From NCBI RefSeq assembly GCF_000379945.1, contig NZ_KB904149.1, forward strand, positions 1 to 64,000: a DNA stretch of 64,000 bases. Reading direction: 5' to 3'. The notes beneath the pieces were generated by a model, which saw nothing but the letters and a program-made list of their open reading frames with translations, did no database searches and was not told the origin of the DNA. Source of the DNA: Porphyromonas macacae DSM 20710 = JCM 13914. GTDB lineage: Bacteria; Bacteroidota; Bacteroidia; Bacteroidales; Porphyromonadaceae. Shown in pieces: positions 56,743-64,000 of the stretch; positions within the stretch are counted from its first letter, which is position 1; each line of letters opens with the position of its first letter. A program made the position numbers and the translations under genes.

Positions 56743-58266
56743 ATGGACGTTCGTGTAAATCCTATGCGTATAATACTGTTGGGTACGGGCACAAGTACCG
56801 GAGTGCCGGAAGTGGGTTGCGACTGTCAGGTATGCAAAAGCGACGACCCAAGAGATAGAAGACTAAGGTCCTCGGCACTGGTTATTACTCCTTCCGGAAA
56901 AAAAATACTGATAGACTGCGGCCCGGACTTCAGGCAGCAGGCACTGACTGTCGGACTGGATTATTTGGATGCGATTATCCTGACTCACGAACACTACGAT
57001 CACGTCAGCGGGCTGGACGATCTGAGAACCATTGCATGGCAAAGAGAATTACCCATATACGGCGAACCGAATGTTATCGATGCCGTCAAACGAAAACTCT
57101 ATTACTATTTCAGCCCTAACCCTTATCTGGGTACACCGCGGCTTAAGCTGATCGAAGTCCATGAAAAACCTTTCACCATAGGCGATGTAACCATTACTCC
57201 CATTCGGGTTTTTCACGGAAAGTTACCCATACTCGGCTACCGCATAGGCGACATGACGTATATCACCGACATGAAAACCATCGCTCCCGAAGAAATCAAA
57301 AAATTTGAAGATTCACGGCTGCTCATCATGAATGCACTGAGAGAGTGCAAACCGCATCCCACACATCAATCGTTTCAAGAGGCTGAAGCGGTCTTATCCA
57401 AAGTAAACAGCCGTGTACGGTGCTATTTCACACATCTGTCCCATCATGCCCCTACGCATCGAAACATGGAACAGATGTTTCCGGAAAACATCCGTCCCGC
57501 CTATGATTTTATGGAGTTGAAACTTGACACGGACAGCATAACCCAATGCGATTACCAAAAAGAAAAAGCTCCTTTTACCTACGTAGATTGGGGACTGATC
57601 GAATACGGCGAAGCTCTGAATCGCCAGCGTTCTGCCTTTTCGGAAGCAGTAACACGTAAAAAAGAAAATCAAGAAACAGACAATCTGTTTATTCTGTGCG
57701 AACATCCGCCGGTAATCACTTTCGGTTTACATGCAAAAAGCCGGAACCTCCTCGTAAGCCCTGAAATACTTAGAGAGAAAGGCATCGAACTGTTTGAAAC
57801 GGAGCGTGGCGGCGACATTACATTCCACGGACCGGGACAATTGGTCGGATACCCTATTTTGGATTTGGAAAAATTCGGTATGGGACTCAAAGAATACATC
57901 CATACACTCGAATCCGGCATCATAGAACTACTGGTCAAATACGGTATCGATGCCGAACGGAAAGACGGGGCCACAGGGGTTTGGCTCGACACAGGCAATC
58001 CGCTGAAAGAGCGGAAGATATGTGCCATCGGGGTTAAAAGCTCCCGTTACATCACCATGCACGGCTTTGCATTGAACATCAATACGGATCTTTCGGGTTT
58101 TCAGCTCATGAATCCCTGCGGTTTTATCGGGGGGCGAACCACATCCATAGAGCATGAGTGCGGCTATGCGGTAGACTTCAGCGTTGTAAAAGCGCAACTG
58201 ACGGACATCTACAGCAAACTGTTCAAAAGCAGACTCTCCAAACTTCCCTCGCCCTCCGGGCAATAA
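56743..58266 (+). CDS. Fusion of an MBL-fold hydrolase with lipoyl(octanoyl) transferase LipB
   Basis: One 507-residue reading frame with two enzyme domains. Residues 1-255 are a metallo-beta-lactamase-fold hydrolase of the PhnP/YcbJ-like group: GTGTSTGVPEVGCDCQVC, then the metal motif THEHYDH (His82, His84, Asp86, His87) and a later HHAPTH. Residues about 272-507 are LipB, which moves octanoyl from acyl carrier protein to lipoyl domains: ERGGDITFHGPGQLVGYPI, Lys425 in KICAIGVK and the catalytic Cys459 in NPCGF. The linker has no stop and no frameshift sign. LipB is normally a separate protein of about 220 residues, so the fusion is unusual. The MBL substrate is unknown. Confidence 0.88.
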   Translation: MDVRVNPMRIILLGTGTSTGVPEVGCDCQVCKSDDPRDRRLRSSALVITPSGKKILIDCGPDFRQQALTVGLDYLDAIILTHEHYDHVSGLDDLRTIAWQRELPIYGEPNVIDAVKRKLYYYFSPNPYLGTPRLKLIEVHEKPFTIGDVTITPIRVFHGKLPILGYRIGDMTYITDMKTIAPEEIKKFEDSRLLIMNALRECKPHPTHQSFQEAEAVLSKVNSRVRCYFTHLSHHAPTHRNMEQMFPENIRPAYDFMELKLDTDSITQCDYQKEKAPFTYVDWGLIEYGEALNRQRSAFSEAVTRKKENQETDNLFILCEHPPVITFGLHAKSRNLLVSPEILREKGIELFETERGGDITFHGPGQLVGYPILDLEKFGMGLKEYIHTLESGIIELLVKYGIDAERKDGATGVWLDTGNPLKERKICAIGVKSSRYITMHGFALNINTDLSGFQLMNPCGFIGGRTTSIEHECGYAVDFSVVKAQLTDIYSKLFKSRLSKLPSPSGQ

Positions 58267-58421
58267 AAACCCGGTCACAAGAGAATATCCAACCCGGTCC
58301 TTAACTGCTTTTTAGAATATTTACAGGGAAACCTCACAAGAGTCTGCGCCATTGACTTCGTAAATCCGATTTATGGCACAGACTCTTCTTGTCAACAATA
58401 GACTTATTCGCCTCAGAATGT

Positions 58422-58429
58422 TATATTTG
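58422..58429 (+). promoter_or_regulatory. Putative -7 box of the TPR-barrel pair
   Basis: TATATTTG matches TAnnTTTG, 108 bases before the TPR start. No good -33 TTG was found. Confidence 0.4.
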
Positions 58430-58536
58430 TAAAGCTATATTTAACATTACAAATGTTTACAGAAAATAAACCGGACACGATGAATGACTTCTCCGTATGA
58501 ATTCATTCGGGAAAGGACTTTTTTATACGAATTGAT

Positions 58537-61500
58537 ATGAAGAGAAAACTATTTGCGATTATCTTGAGCGGAGTGTTCTCCGCCTCCGGCCTTTTGGCTC
58601 AAAGTATCGTACATAATCCGACGGAACTGGTAAAACAGGATATCACGAGTTTCTTCAACCAACAGAACTATAATGCAACTTCAATATTCGGAGATTTACC
58701 TTTTTTCGATGCTCCTCAAAAAGACGACGAACAAATCGAATATTTGAAAACTTTAGCTACTCTTCGAACCGACGAAGAAGCTCCGGCCGAACTTATTCAG
58801 GCATATCTGGAACGCTACCCCGTTTCTGCACAACGGCAGTCTGCCATGCTTACCTTAGGCAATATTTATTTGAGCAGAGGGGATTACGACAGGGCCGAAT
58901 TCGTGTTCAGAGACATCGATCCCAATGGATTGGACGCCAACGAAAGGACGCAATGGGGAGTACAGTGGGCCTATGCTCTGATGAAACATTATAAGGTTAT
59001 TCCCGGCAGAACGAACAAGAACAACGAATACCTGAAACAGGCGCGCAATCTTTTGCAATTAGCCACAGAAGGTCAGGATCCGTGGGCTGCCAGAGCTTTA
59101 ATCTATCTGGTTGCAATCGATATGACGGAAAAGAACCTCGAACGTGCAGAGAAGGTTCTGTTACAAACCCGGTGGCCGGAAGAGCTGGTTGCAGAGTCGG
59201 AACTTTACAAAGTACTCATTGTACTCCAAAAAGGGAATTACCAACAAGGAGTGGAAAAGGCTGAAAGGCTTAAAAACAGATATCCCGAACTGCGTAATCG
59301 GGCAGCATTATTAAGCGGAGCGGGACAGGCTTACTTTAACCTGAAAGATTACAAAAATACCATCGCCAACCTTTCTGCTCTGGAACATAACGGTCATTAT
59401 AAGCTCTCTCCATCCGAAGGATACGCTTTGGGCGTTGCTTATTACGAATCGGGGAGTTATGCCAATTCGATAAAACCACTCGGAGCAGCCACTTCGGCCG
59501 GTCATGAACTTTCTTCGCCGGCAAATCTGTATAGAGGGATCGCTTTCGGAAAAACCGGAGATGTTCCTTCTGCCATAGCAGCACTGGAAGCTGTAACGAA
59601 GAACGCTCAAGCTCCTCTTGAATACCGGGAAACAGCCCTTTACAATATGGCTGTGATCCAGAGACAAAGCGGAGTAAGCAATTTCGGGCAGGCAGTCAAG
59701 ACAGCAGAAAGATTTCTAAACGAATTCGAGCAGTCTCCTCGCAGAAAAAGCATGGCAGGTATGTTGACCGAGGCTTTTTTTACAAACAAAGATTATGAAA
59801 CCAGTCTGCTGACGATACAAAGAATAAAGAAACCCACCCCATCGATTCTGGAAGCCAAACAGTATGTGCTTTGCAAACTGGCCGAAAAAGAAGGAATGAG
59901 CGGACGTTCTGCCGAGCAGATGGCCTGGTTGAATCAGGCCGTTTCCACTGAAAACCATGGAGACTACTATCGCGATGCTTTACTGAGAAGAGCGAATCTC
60001 TTTTACGATGAACAAAACTACAACAGAGCCGAGCAAGATATTCTCTCTCTGCTCAGGACTCCGGGTCTGAATTCAGAAGAAAAGAGTTCGGCATATTATC
60101 TTCTGGGATACTCGCGTTACAATCAAAATCGTTACCCCGAAGCATACGATGCTTTCAGAGAGTACAATGCCCTGAACACGGAAAACACGGAATTCAAAGC
60201 AGATGTATTGTGCAGAATGGGCGACTGTATGTATGTGCAGCGAAAAATGGATGAAGCAATTTCGCTTTATAACCGGGCGAATGGCATGACCGATGGCGGA
60301 CTGCCCGATGCACTCATCCGCCTGGCCGACATATACAACCTCAAGAAAGATTACAACAAACAGATATCCATCCTAAACCAACTTTTGGTTAATCACGCCA
60401 ACACTCCTTTTGCCGCAGAAGCGCTCTACCAAAAAGGACGGGCTGCCATTGTGGGACATCTGCCATCGAATGAAGCGGAACAAGCGTTCAATACGGTAAA
60501 ACAAAAGTATCCGGATACGAAATGGGCAAGGCTTTCGGGTATAGATCTGGCTCTGCTTTATTATAATCAGGGGAAACCCGATAAAGCGATAGAGGCATAT
60601 AAAAACATCATCCGCCAATACAAGTACAGCGATGAAGCGCACTCTGCACTTTCTGACCTGAAAAGTATTTGCCTCGAACAGGACAGAGTGGAAGACTATA
60701 CGGCTTTTGTATCGACTTTGGGTAAAGACTTCAGTCCATCGGCTGCTGAAAATGCTCATTTGAGATTTTTGGCCGCTGAAAACAGCTACAGAAAAAATAG
60801 CGCGAATGCCAAGAATACGCTTGTAACCTATCTGCAGGATTACGAGCAATCTCAAGATGCTCCCAAAGCATGGAATTATCTGGCAAGAATATACGAGCAG
60901 GAAGGAGACACGGATAATGCTCTGACCTGCTATAATCGCCTTAATGTATCCGGTGCACCTGCGGAGTTGAGGAGTGAAGCCCTGTTGAAAATTGGCGATA
61001 TTCAATTCGGGAAGAAGAACTATGCAGAGTCATACGATGCTTATTCTGCTTTGAGTAAGCTTTCAACCGGCACGGAACTGCGCTCGGCAGCCTTGTTAGG
61101 TATTGCTAAAAACGGAGTGGAAACAAATAATGAAAAGGAAGTACTCAAAGCTGCCGAAAGCCTGTTTGCCATCACCCCGTTAAATAAGGATATGGAAAGG
61201 GAAATGCTTTTATACAGAGGTAAAGCTTATGAGTCTTCAGGAAATCCGGAAAAAGCAATAGCAGATTATAAAAGGATCAGCGATGATACAGATACGGAAA
61301 TCGGAGCCGAGGCTTTAGTCAGATCTGTTTCACTGCAATATGGCAAAGGACAGAAAAAGGAAGCACGAAAACGAATAGAAAGTTTTATAAAAAAGAGTTC
61401 GCCGCAGCAATACTGGCTGGCAAGGGCTTTCATTCTGCTCTCGGATATTTACGAAAGAGAAGGAGATTCCTATACAGCCAAACAATACATTGAAAGCTTG

Positions 61501-61578
61501 AAAGAAAACTTCGGCGGAAAAAACAAGGAAATCGATGAAATGATCGAACAGCGATTGGCAAACTTGACAAAAGAATAA
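58537..61578 (+). CDS. Large periplasmic TPR-repeat protein
   Basis: A 1013-residue protein with a signal peptide (ending GLLAQS). From about residue 80 to the end it consists of helical repeats of the TPR type, with typical spacings such as GNIYLSRGDYDRAEFVF, AYFNLKDYKNTIANL and ALLYYNQGKPDKAIEAY. TPR proteins act as docking platforms. This one should lie in the periplasm or be attached to the outer membrane. It is followed after one base by an outer-membrane barrel gene, so the two are cotranscribed. A link to a secretion or envelope-assembly machine is inferred, not shown. Confidence 0.9.
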   Translation: MKRKLFAIILSGVFSASGLLAQSIVHNPTELVKQDITSFFNQQNYNATSIFGDLPFFDAPQKDDEQIEYLKTLATLRTDEEAPAELIQAYLERYPVSAQRQSAMLTLGNIYLSRGDYDRAEFVFRDIDPNGLDANERTQWGVQWAYALMKHYKVIPGRTNKNNEYLKQARNLLQLATEGQDPWAARALIYLVAIDMTEKNLERAEKVLLQTRWPEELVAESELYKVLIVLQKGNYQQGVEKAERLKNRYPELRNRAALLSGAGQAYFNLKDYKNTIANLSALEHNGHYKLSPSEGYALGVAYYESGSYANSIKPLGAATSAGHELSSPANLYRGIAFGKTGDVPSAIAALEAVTKNAQAPLEYRETALYNMAVIQRQSGVSNFGQAVKTAERFLNEFEQSPRRKSMAGMLTEAFFTNKDYETSLLTIQRIKKPTPSILEAKQYVLCKLAEKEGMSGRSAEQMAWLNQAVSTENHGDYYRDALLRRANLFYDEQNYNRAEQDILSLLRTPGLNSEEKSSAYYLLGYSRYNQNRYPEAYDAFREYNALNTENTEFKADVLCRMGDCMYVQRKMDEAISLYNRANGMTDGGLPDALIRLADIYNLKKDYNKQISILNQLLVNHANTPFAAEALYQKGRAAIVGHLPSNEAEQAFNTVKQKYPDTKWARLSGIDLALLYYNQGKPDKAIEAYKNIIRQYKYSDEAHSALSDLKSICLEQDRVEDYTAFVSTLGKDFSPSAAENAHLRFLAAENSYRKNSANAKNTLVTYLQDYEQSQDAPKAWNYLARIYEQEGDTDNALTCYNRLNVSGAPAELRSEALLKIGDIQFGKKNYAESYDAYSALSKLSTGTELRSAALLGIAKNGVETNNEKEVLKAAESLFAITPLNKDMEREMLLYRGKAYESSGNPEKAIADYKRISDDTDTEIGAEALVRSVSLQYGKGQKKEARKRIESFIKKSSPQQYWLARAFILLSDIYEREGDSYTAKQYIESLKENFGGKNKEIDEMIEQRLANLTKE

Positions 61579-61579
61579 A

Positions 61580-63355
61580 ATGAAAAGTCTAAATTATATA
61601 TATATCGTTGCATACCTGCTAATGATTCCGGGGTTTCTCGGCGCGCAGAATACAAAAGATAACGCAACAAAAACTCCGGACACCCTGAGACGTGAGCTCA
61701 CTGTGATTACCGACCGGAAAATAACGCTGGATAACCGCCGGGGATTTCCTCTGTCCATCAAAGGAAAAAGCCCGCATATCGAGCCATTCACGGGAAGTTT
61801 ACAAAGTCCGCCCTCCGGGAATACACTATATGCGATACCACTGGGAGAATCGCTTAACCCTATGGCTGAAAAATTCGAGACAAGCACAAAAAAAGGATTC
61901 GTAAACTTCGGATTAGGGCTTAAACATAACTTCAGAGGCGATTTCGGATATCGTTTTATCAACAAGGAAAACAGAACATTCGACATCTTTGCTGCAAATA
62001 GAAGCACGGATGCTCCGGTAAGCACTACGGCAGTCAATCAGGATACGAAAGCACTGGATTTTCAAACTCTTGCAGGCTTACGTTACAAGGAAAACGGAGA
62101 GATATGGAACTTCGGCTTTACCGGAACTTATTTGCACCGTTTTTACAATTTCTACGGCATCATTCCCAATGGCGGCACCATCGCCGATACTTATACCCCT
62201 TATGCGTATGAAACACCGAATGATGCCAAAACACACCGAATTGCCCTGCGATTGGATTTGGAAAAGAAAAGCGAATCGCTCCTGTCTGTGGCATCAAAAG
62301 GGTACGTTTCATATAATTTCCTGTCAAAAGGAACCGATATGCTCCAGAAAACGTATCATCTAAAAGAGCACCATCTGCAAGCATATAATGATCTCTATAC
62401 GAAAATCAGCCATTCATTCAGCGCCGGGATTTTGGGACAGGTCAACTTCATCGTACAGAATCAAGAAGAAGGACTCCGATTCAGTGAAAAAGAGAAACAA
62501 TCGAATCCGTTTTTGTCTTTAAGCGGAACCCCCTACCTGAAAGTAGCCAACAGCTATGACGATCTGAGCTGGTCTCTCCTTGCGGGCATCGGTATATCTT
62601 TTAATGTAAAACCCTATACCAAGCTACTGTTAACACCCAAAGTAAGCTTTGATCTTTCTTTCGGTAAATACTGGCAGCTGCAATCGGAAATAGAAGGTGG
62701 TTTTATTCACCATACGCTGTACGAAACATTGTCTGCAATGCCTTTTTTAACTCCCGATTATTCGCTGAGACACGCCAACGAGAAGATCAATGCAAGAATA
62801 GCATTAAAAGGAATTGTTAATTCAAATATATCCATGAGGTTTTTCGGGGAATATTCAAAAAAAGACCATGACCTCTTTTTCAATCCGAATACGCTCCCGA
62901 ATATCGATGCCGACAACCGGCAAGTTTTCTTCAAGCCATACTATGCAAACACATCGCGCTGGAGCCTTGGCGGTATGTTCGGCTACAAAATGGGCAGCAT
63001 CTGGGAAACCGAATTAGGAGTAAAATACAACAACTACTCTTCCGAAGAGAGTGTGATACTCAGTGCCGTACCCACTTTCGAAAGCAATGCGAAGATAAGC
63101 CTACGCCCTCTTCAGAAGGTAACGATAAGCATAGGATACGACATGCTGAGCGGAAGAAAATCTTATGATCCGTACGGAAACGAGTTTTCACTGAAAGATA
63201 TGCACCTGATAACCTGTCATGCAAATTATCGGTTCAATCAGACTTTTTCTGTTTATCTTAATGGTGCTGGTCAACTTAACGGAAAAACAGAAAGATTTTG
63301 GGGCTATTATCACCAAAACTATTATGTCTTAGGTGGCGTAAACATTAACTTTTAA
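61580..63355 (+). CDS. Outer-membrane beta-barrel protein
   Basis: A 591-residue protein with a signal peptide (ending FLGAQN). An extended polar segment runs to about residue 110. Then alternating hydrophobic/aromatic strands span the rest (for example FGLGLKHNFRGDFGYRFINK, TISIGYDMLSGRKSYD), ending YYVLGGVNINF, with the C-terminal Phe usual for outer-membrane barrels. No plug domain was recognised, so it is not a standard TonB receptor. It begins one base after the TPR gene and its likely partner is that protein. Substrate and role are unknown. Confidence 0.88.
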   Translation: MKSLNYIYIVAYLLMIPGFLGAQNTKDNATKTPDTLRRELTVITDRKITLDNRRGFPLSIKGKSPHIEPFTGSLQSPPSGNTLYAIPLGESLNPMAEKFETSTKKGFVNFGLGLKHNFRGDFGYRFINKENRTFDIFAANRSTDAPVSTTAVNQDTKALDFQTLAGLRYKENGEIWNFGFTGTYLHRFYNFYGIIPNGGTIADTYTPYAYETPNDAKTHRIALRLDLEKKSESLLSVASKGYVSYNFLSKGTDMLQKTYHLKEHHLQAYNDLYTKISHSFSAGILGQVNFIVQNQEEGLRFSEKEKQSNPFLSLSGTPYLKVANSYDDLSWSLLAGIGISFNVKPYTKLLLTPKVSFDLSFGKYWQLQSEIEGGFIHHTLYETLSAMPFLTPDYSLRHANEKINARIALKGIVNSNISMRFFGEYSKKDHDLFFNPNTLPNIDADNRQVFFKPYYANTSRWSLGGMFGYKMGSIWETELGVKYNNYSSEESVILSAVPTFESNAKISLRPLQKVTISIGYDMLSGRKSYDPYGNEFSLKDMHLITCHANYRFNQTFSVYLNGAGQLNGKTERFWGYYHQNYYVLGGVNINF

Positions 63356-63368
63356 CAAAACGTGCTTT

Positions 63369-64000
63369 ATGAAATACAAAATGATTGCCCTTGATGTGGA
63401 CGGTACGCTGTTGAACAATAAAAGGGAACTCTCGGAAACAAACAAAAGAGCATTACTCAAAGCACAAGAAGAAATGGGCGTGCGCTTGATTCTGGCTTCG
63501 GGAAGACCTATCGAGGGATTGACAAAAATAGCAGAAGAGTTACAGCTCAAAGACCATAGCGGATACATTCTACCCTATAACGGTGCACAGATTATTAACT
63601 GTCGTACCGGTAAAACCATTTCAGAGCACAGTATACCTTTAGATACGATCAAACGTTTGTACAACCTCAGTCTGGGACAAGGTGTCAACTTCCTGACTTA
63701 TGCCGATCACAAGGTAGTCTCTGAAAATGTGAACGACCCTTATATAAAAGAAGAGGCCGAAAAAAACAATATGCCTACGCTTGAAGTACCCAACATACTC
63801 GACTTCATAAAAAAAGCGCCGGCGAAATGTATGATCGCAGGAGAGCCTGCAGAAATGGATACTCTGGAAGCTCTCATCAAACAACAACTGCCCGGGCTTG
63901 TTACAGTCACAAGGTCGGCTATGGCTTTCATCGAACTTGCACCCTGGAATATCCACAAGAAACAATCCATTGCCGCCCTCCTGGATAAGCTCGACTACAA
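63369..64000 (+). CDS. Cof-type HAD-superfamily hydrolase, cut by the window edge
   Basis: The first 210 residues of a Cof/YbjI-type (HAD IIB) sugar-phosphate phosphatase. Motif I is MIALDVDGTLLNNKREL, with the nucleophile Asp and the second Asp. Motif II lies in LASGRPIEGL. The cap domain follows and the motif III/IV region lies beyond the window. Substrates of the family include hexose phosphates, FMN and PLP; none can be chosen here. It starts 13 bases after the barrel gene stop, so it may be on the same mRNA. Confidence 0.92.
   Translation, partial: MKYKMIALDVDGTLLNNKRELSETNKRALLKAQEEMGVRLILASGRPIEGLTKIAEELQLKDHSGYILPYNGAQIINCRTGKTISEHSIPLDTIKRLYNLSLGQGVNFLTYADHKVVSENVNDPYIKEEAEKNNMPTLEVPNILDFIKKAPAKCMIAGEPAEMDTLEALIKQQLPGLVTVTRSAMAFIELAPWNIHKKQSIAALLDKLDY

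Overview
The window looks like a chromosomal segment from a member of the Bacteroidales, perhaps close to Porphyromonadaceae or Tannerellaceae. The evidence is internal. Promoters have the Bacteroidetes form (TTG, about 19 bases, TAnnTTTG). There are GLPGLI-family, SPOR and TlpA/DUF4369-type genes, a carboxypeptidase-regulatory-domain outer-membrane receptor, a PAP2 domain joined to a barrel, and GH29 fucosidase. Ribosome-binding sites are generally absent. I cannot name the species from sequence alone.

Layout. 1-149 is the 5' end of an IS1182-type transposase running off the left edge, followed by repeats. 662-6781 holds an EptA-like phosphoethanolamine transferase, a divergent p-aminobenzoate locus (pabB-pabC against pabA), a flavin-binding stress protein and purB. 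7237-12559 holds HU, a PgpH-type HD phosphodiesterase overlapping aroK, a ComEC-type channel protein and rpe. 12636-13571 holds an ECF sigma factor and a possible 42-residue small protein. 13808-19069 is a compact [FeFe]-hydrogenase locus: a Cys-rich hydrogenase followed by the maturases HydE, HydG and HydF on one strand. 19585-27539 holds cdd, an HtrA/DegP protease, class I fumarase, pyrG and yidC. 27688-35373 starts with a terminator-like leader hairpin, then a long amidophosphoribosyltransferase-like protein, carA, a small membrane protein, carB and an acyltransferase. The last four are packed or overlapping and suggest a pyrimidine/purine precursor operon.

35390-43894 contains three copies of a roughly 162-bp dispersed repeat ending in a hairpin, with clpC, an alpha-L-fucosidase, two identical tandem tRNA-Arg(ACG) genes, and a flavodoxin-like gene in front of catalase between them. 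43937-48186 holds a thioredoxin-fold lipoprotein, proS and a PAP2-barrel protein.

48571-55069 is the accessory part. A 92-bp tandem repeat precedes a small secreted four-cysteine protein gene broken by one base in an A run. That gene leads directly into a GLPGLI-family gene and a TonB-receptor-like barrel. Next come two decayed ISAs1-type elements in inverted orientation. They enclose a candidate double-glycine leader peptide and an AT-rich gene for an unknown secreted protein. This is the best place to look for an undescribed system.

55211-64000 returns to housekeeping genes: a SPOR lipoprotein, murB, one ORF fusing an MBL-fold hydrolase to lipoyl octanoyltransferase LipB, a large periplasmic TPR protein adjacent to an outer-membrane barrel, and the start of a Cof-type HAD phosphatase. 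No CRISPR array, rRNA or prophage was seen.
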